Shown here in pieces: positions 12,240-12,500 of a stretch of 12,500 bases of DNA; the first letter of the stretch is position 1, and each line of letters starts with the position of its first letter. Source of the DNA: Baffinella frigidus (lineage: Eukaryota > Cryptophyceae > Cryptomonadales > Baffinellaceae). A program made the position numbers and the translations under genes. The stretch is taken from contig MU646834.1 in the NCBI GenBank assembly GCA_026770585.1, positions 225,052 to 237,551 on the forward strand, read 5' to 3'. Below the pieces are notes generated by a model. The model worked only from the letters and a program-made list of their open reading frames with translations, did not search any database and had not been told where the DNA came from.

Positions 12240-12500
12240 CTTTGTGTTTAGGGTTTAGGGTGTCCTTTAGGTCCTTTAGGTTTTAATTTCGCCCAACATA
12301 TGCCAACGACACGCCCTTCCGTAGAAAGGACTGCAAAGAAAGCATTTTGTAGTGTTTCGTGTTTGGGTTTTAGGGGTTAGTGTTTCGTGTTTAGGATTTA
12401 GAGTTCAGTGTGTAGTGTGTAGGGTTTAGTGTTTAGGGTTTAGTGTGTAGTGTTTAGGGATTAGGGTTTGGGGTTGAGGGTTGGGGCTTTGGGGTTTGGG
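12240..12500. repeat. TTTAGGG-like degenerate repeats to the window end
   Basis: TTTAGGG, GTGTAGTG and TTTCGTG variants, interrupted only by the non-repetitive stretch 12285-12355 that holds the probable 20-bp exon. Confidence 0.82.
12311..12330 (-). CDS. Probable 20-bp micro-exon upstream of E1
   Basis: A strong acceptor on the minus strand (pyrimidine-rich TTTCTTTGCAG) is followed by 20 bases and a GTCGTT donor. Read in the only phase that joins E1, it gives PFYGRA and ends with one base that completes a Trp codon with the first two bases of E1. The stretch 12291-12355 is free of heptamer repeat, unlike its surroundings. The donor choice is uncertain; a longer exon or none is possible. Confidence 0.4.

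Noticed and set aside
11770-12251. Open frames on both strands (PQPETLNP-type and GLWFVVCG-type)
   Set aside because: Both are by-products of the TTTGTGG and 21-bp repeats. The real coding part is E2 and E1 on the minus strand.

Overview
The window looks like nuclear DNA of an intron-rich, repeat-rich eukaryote, probably an alga with Arabidopsis-type (TTTAGGG) telomere repeats such as a green alga or dinoflagellate; the lineage cannot be fixed from sequence alone. There are no bacterial operons, ribosome-binding sites, rRNA or tRNA genes. The long open frames that can be drawn through much of the window are products of 7-bp repeats and are not genes.

I read the whole window as the inside of ONE gene on the minus strand. 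Fifteen short exons (43-113 bp), plus one probable 20-bp exon further upstream, are separated by GT-AG introns of about 200-1900 bp. Running from high to low coordinates the exons are E1 12186-12229, E2 11833-11925, E3 11312-11373, E4 10874-10960, E5 9989-10045, E6 9237-9315, E7 8282-8373, E8 7473-7532, E9 6935-6977, E10 6207-6269, E11 5922-6004, E12 5015-5089, E13 3180-3292, E14 1186-1283 and E15 98-184. Splice phases match at all 14 junctions, giving 378 continuous codons with no stop. The product is rich in Cys and Trp and looks extracellular. I do not recognise the family. Both ends of the gene lie outside the window.

The introns hold two kinds of material. (1) Minisatellites with 7-bp or 21-bp periods, each intron with its own version (TTTAGGG, TTTCGGG, TTTGGGG, TTTATGG, TGTAGGG, TTTGTGG, CCCTCCA), nearly always with the C-rich strand in the transcript. 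(2) More than 30 partial exon copies ('stubs'). The stubs obey one rule: a stub upstream of its full exon keeps the acceptor-side part of the exon, and a stub downstream keeps the donor-side part. This is the pattern left by tandem duplications with one breakpoint in an exon and the other in the adjacent intron.

Region by region (+ coordinates): 1-93 a 46-bp tandem pair; 98-184 E15; 301-343 E15 stub; 858-1085 donor-side E14 stubs; 1186-1283 E14; 1418-2767 array of acceptor-side E14 stubs; 2990-3897 E13 and its stubs with AT- and GA-rich tracts; 4020-4680 an island free of heptamers and rich in palindromes; 4839-5520 E12 and stubs; 5922-6492 E11, E10 and a 21-bp minisatellite; 6712-7532 E9, E8 and stubs in TTTCGGG-type repeats; 7730-8373 E7 and four 138-bp stub units; 8405-8640 a purine tract; 8679-9463 E6, its stubs and a foldback; 9718-10458 E5 and stubs; 10475-10551 eleven perfect TTTAGGG units; 10716-10960 E4 and stub; 11106-11644 TGTAGGG repeats, E3 and stubs; 11687-12229 hairpin repeats, E2 and E1; 12230-12500 repeats with a probable 20-bp exon.
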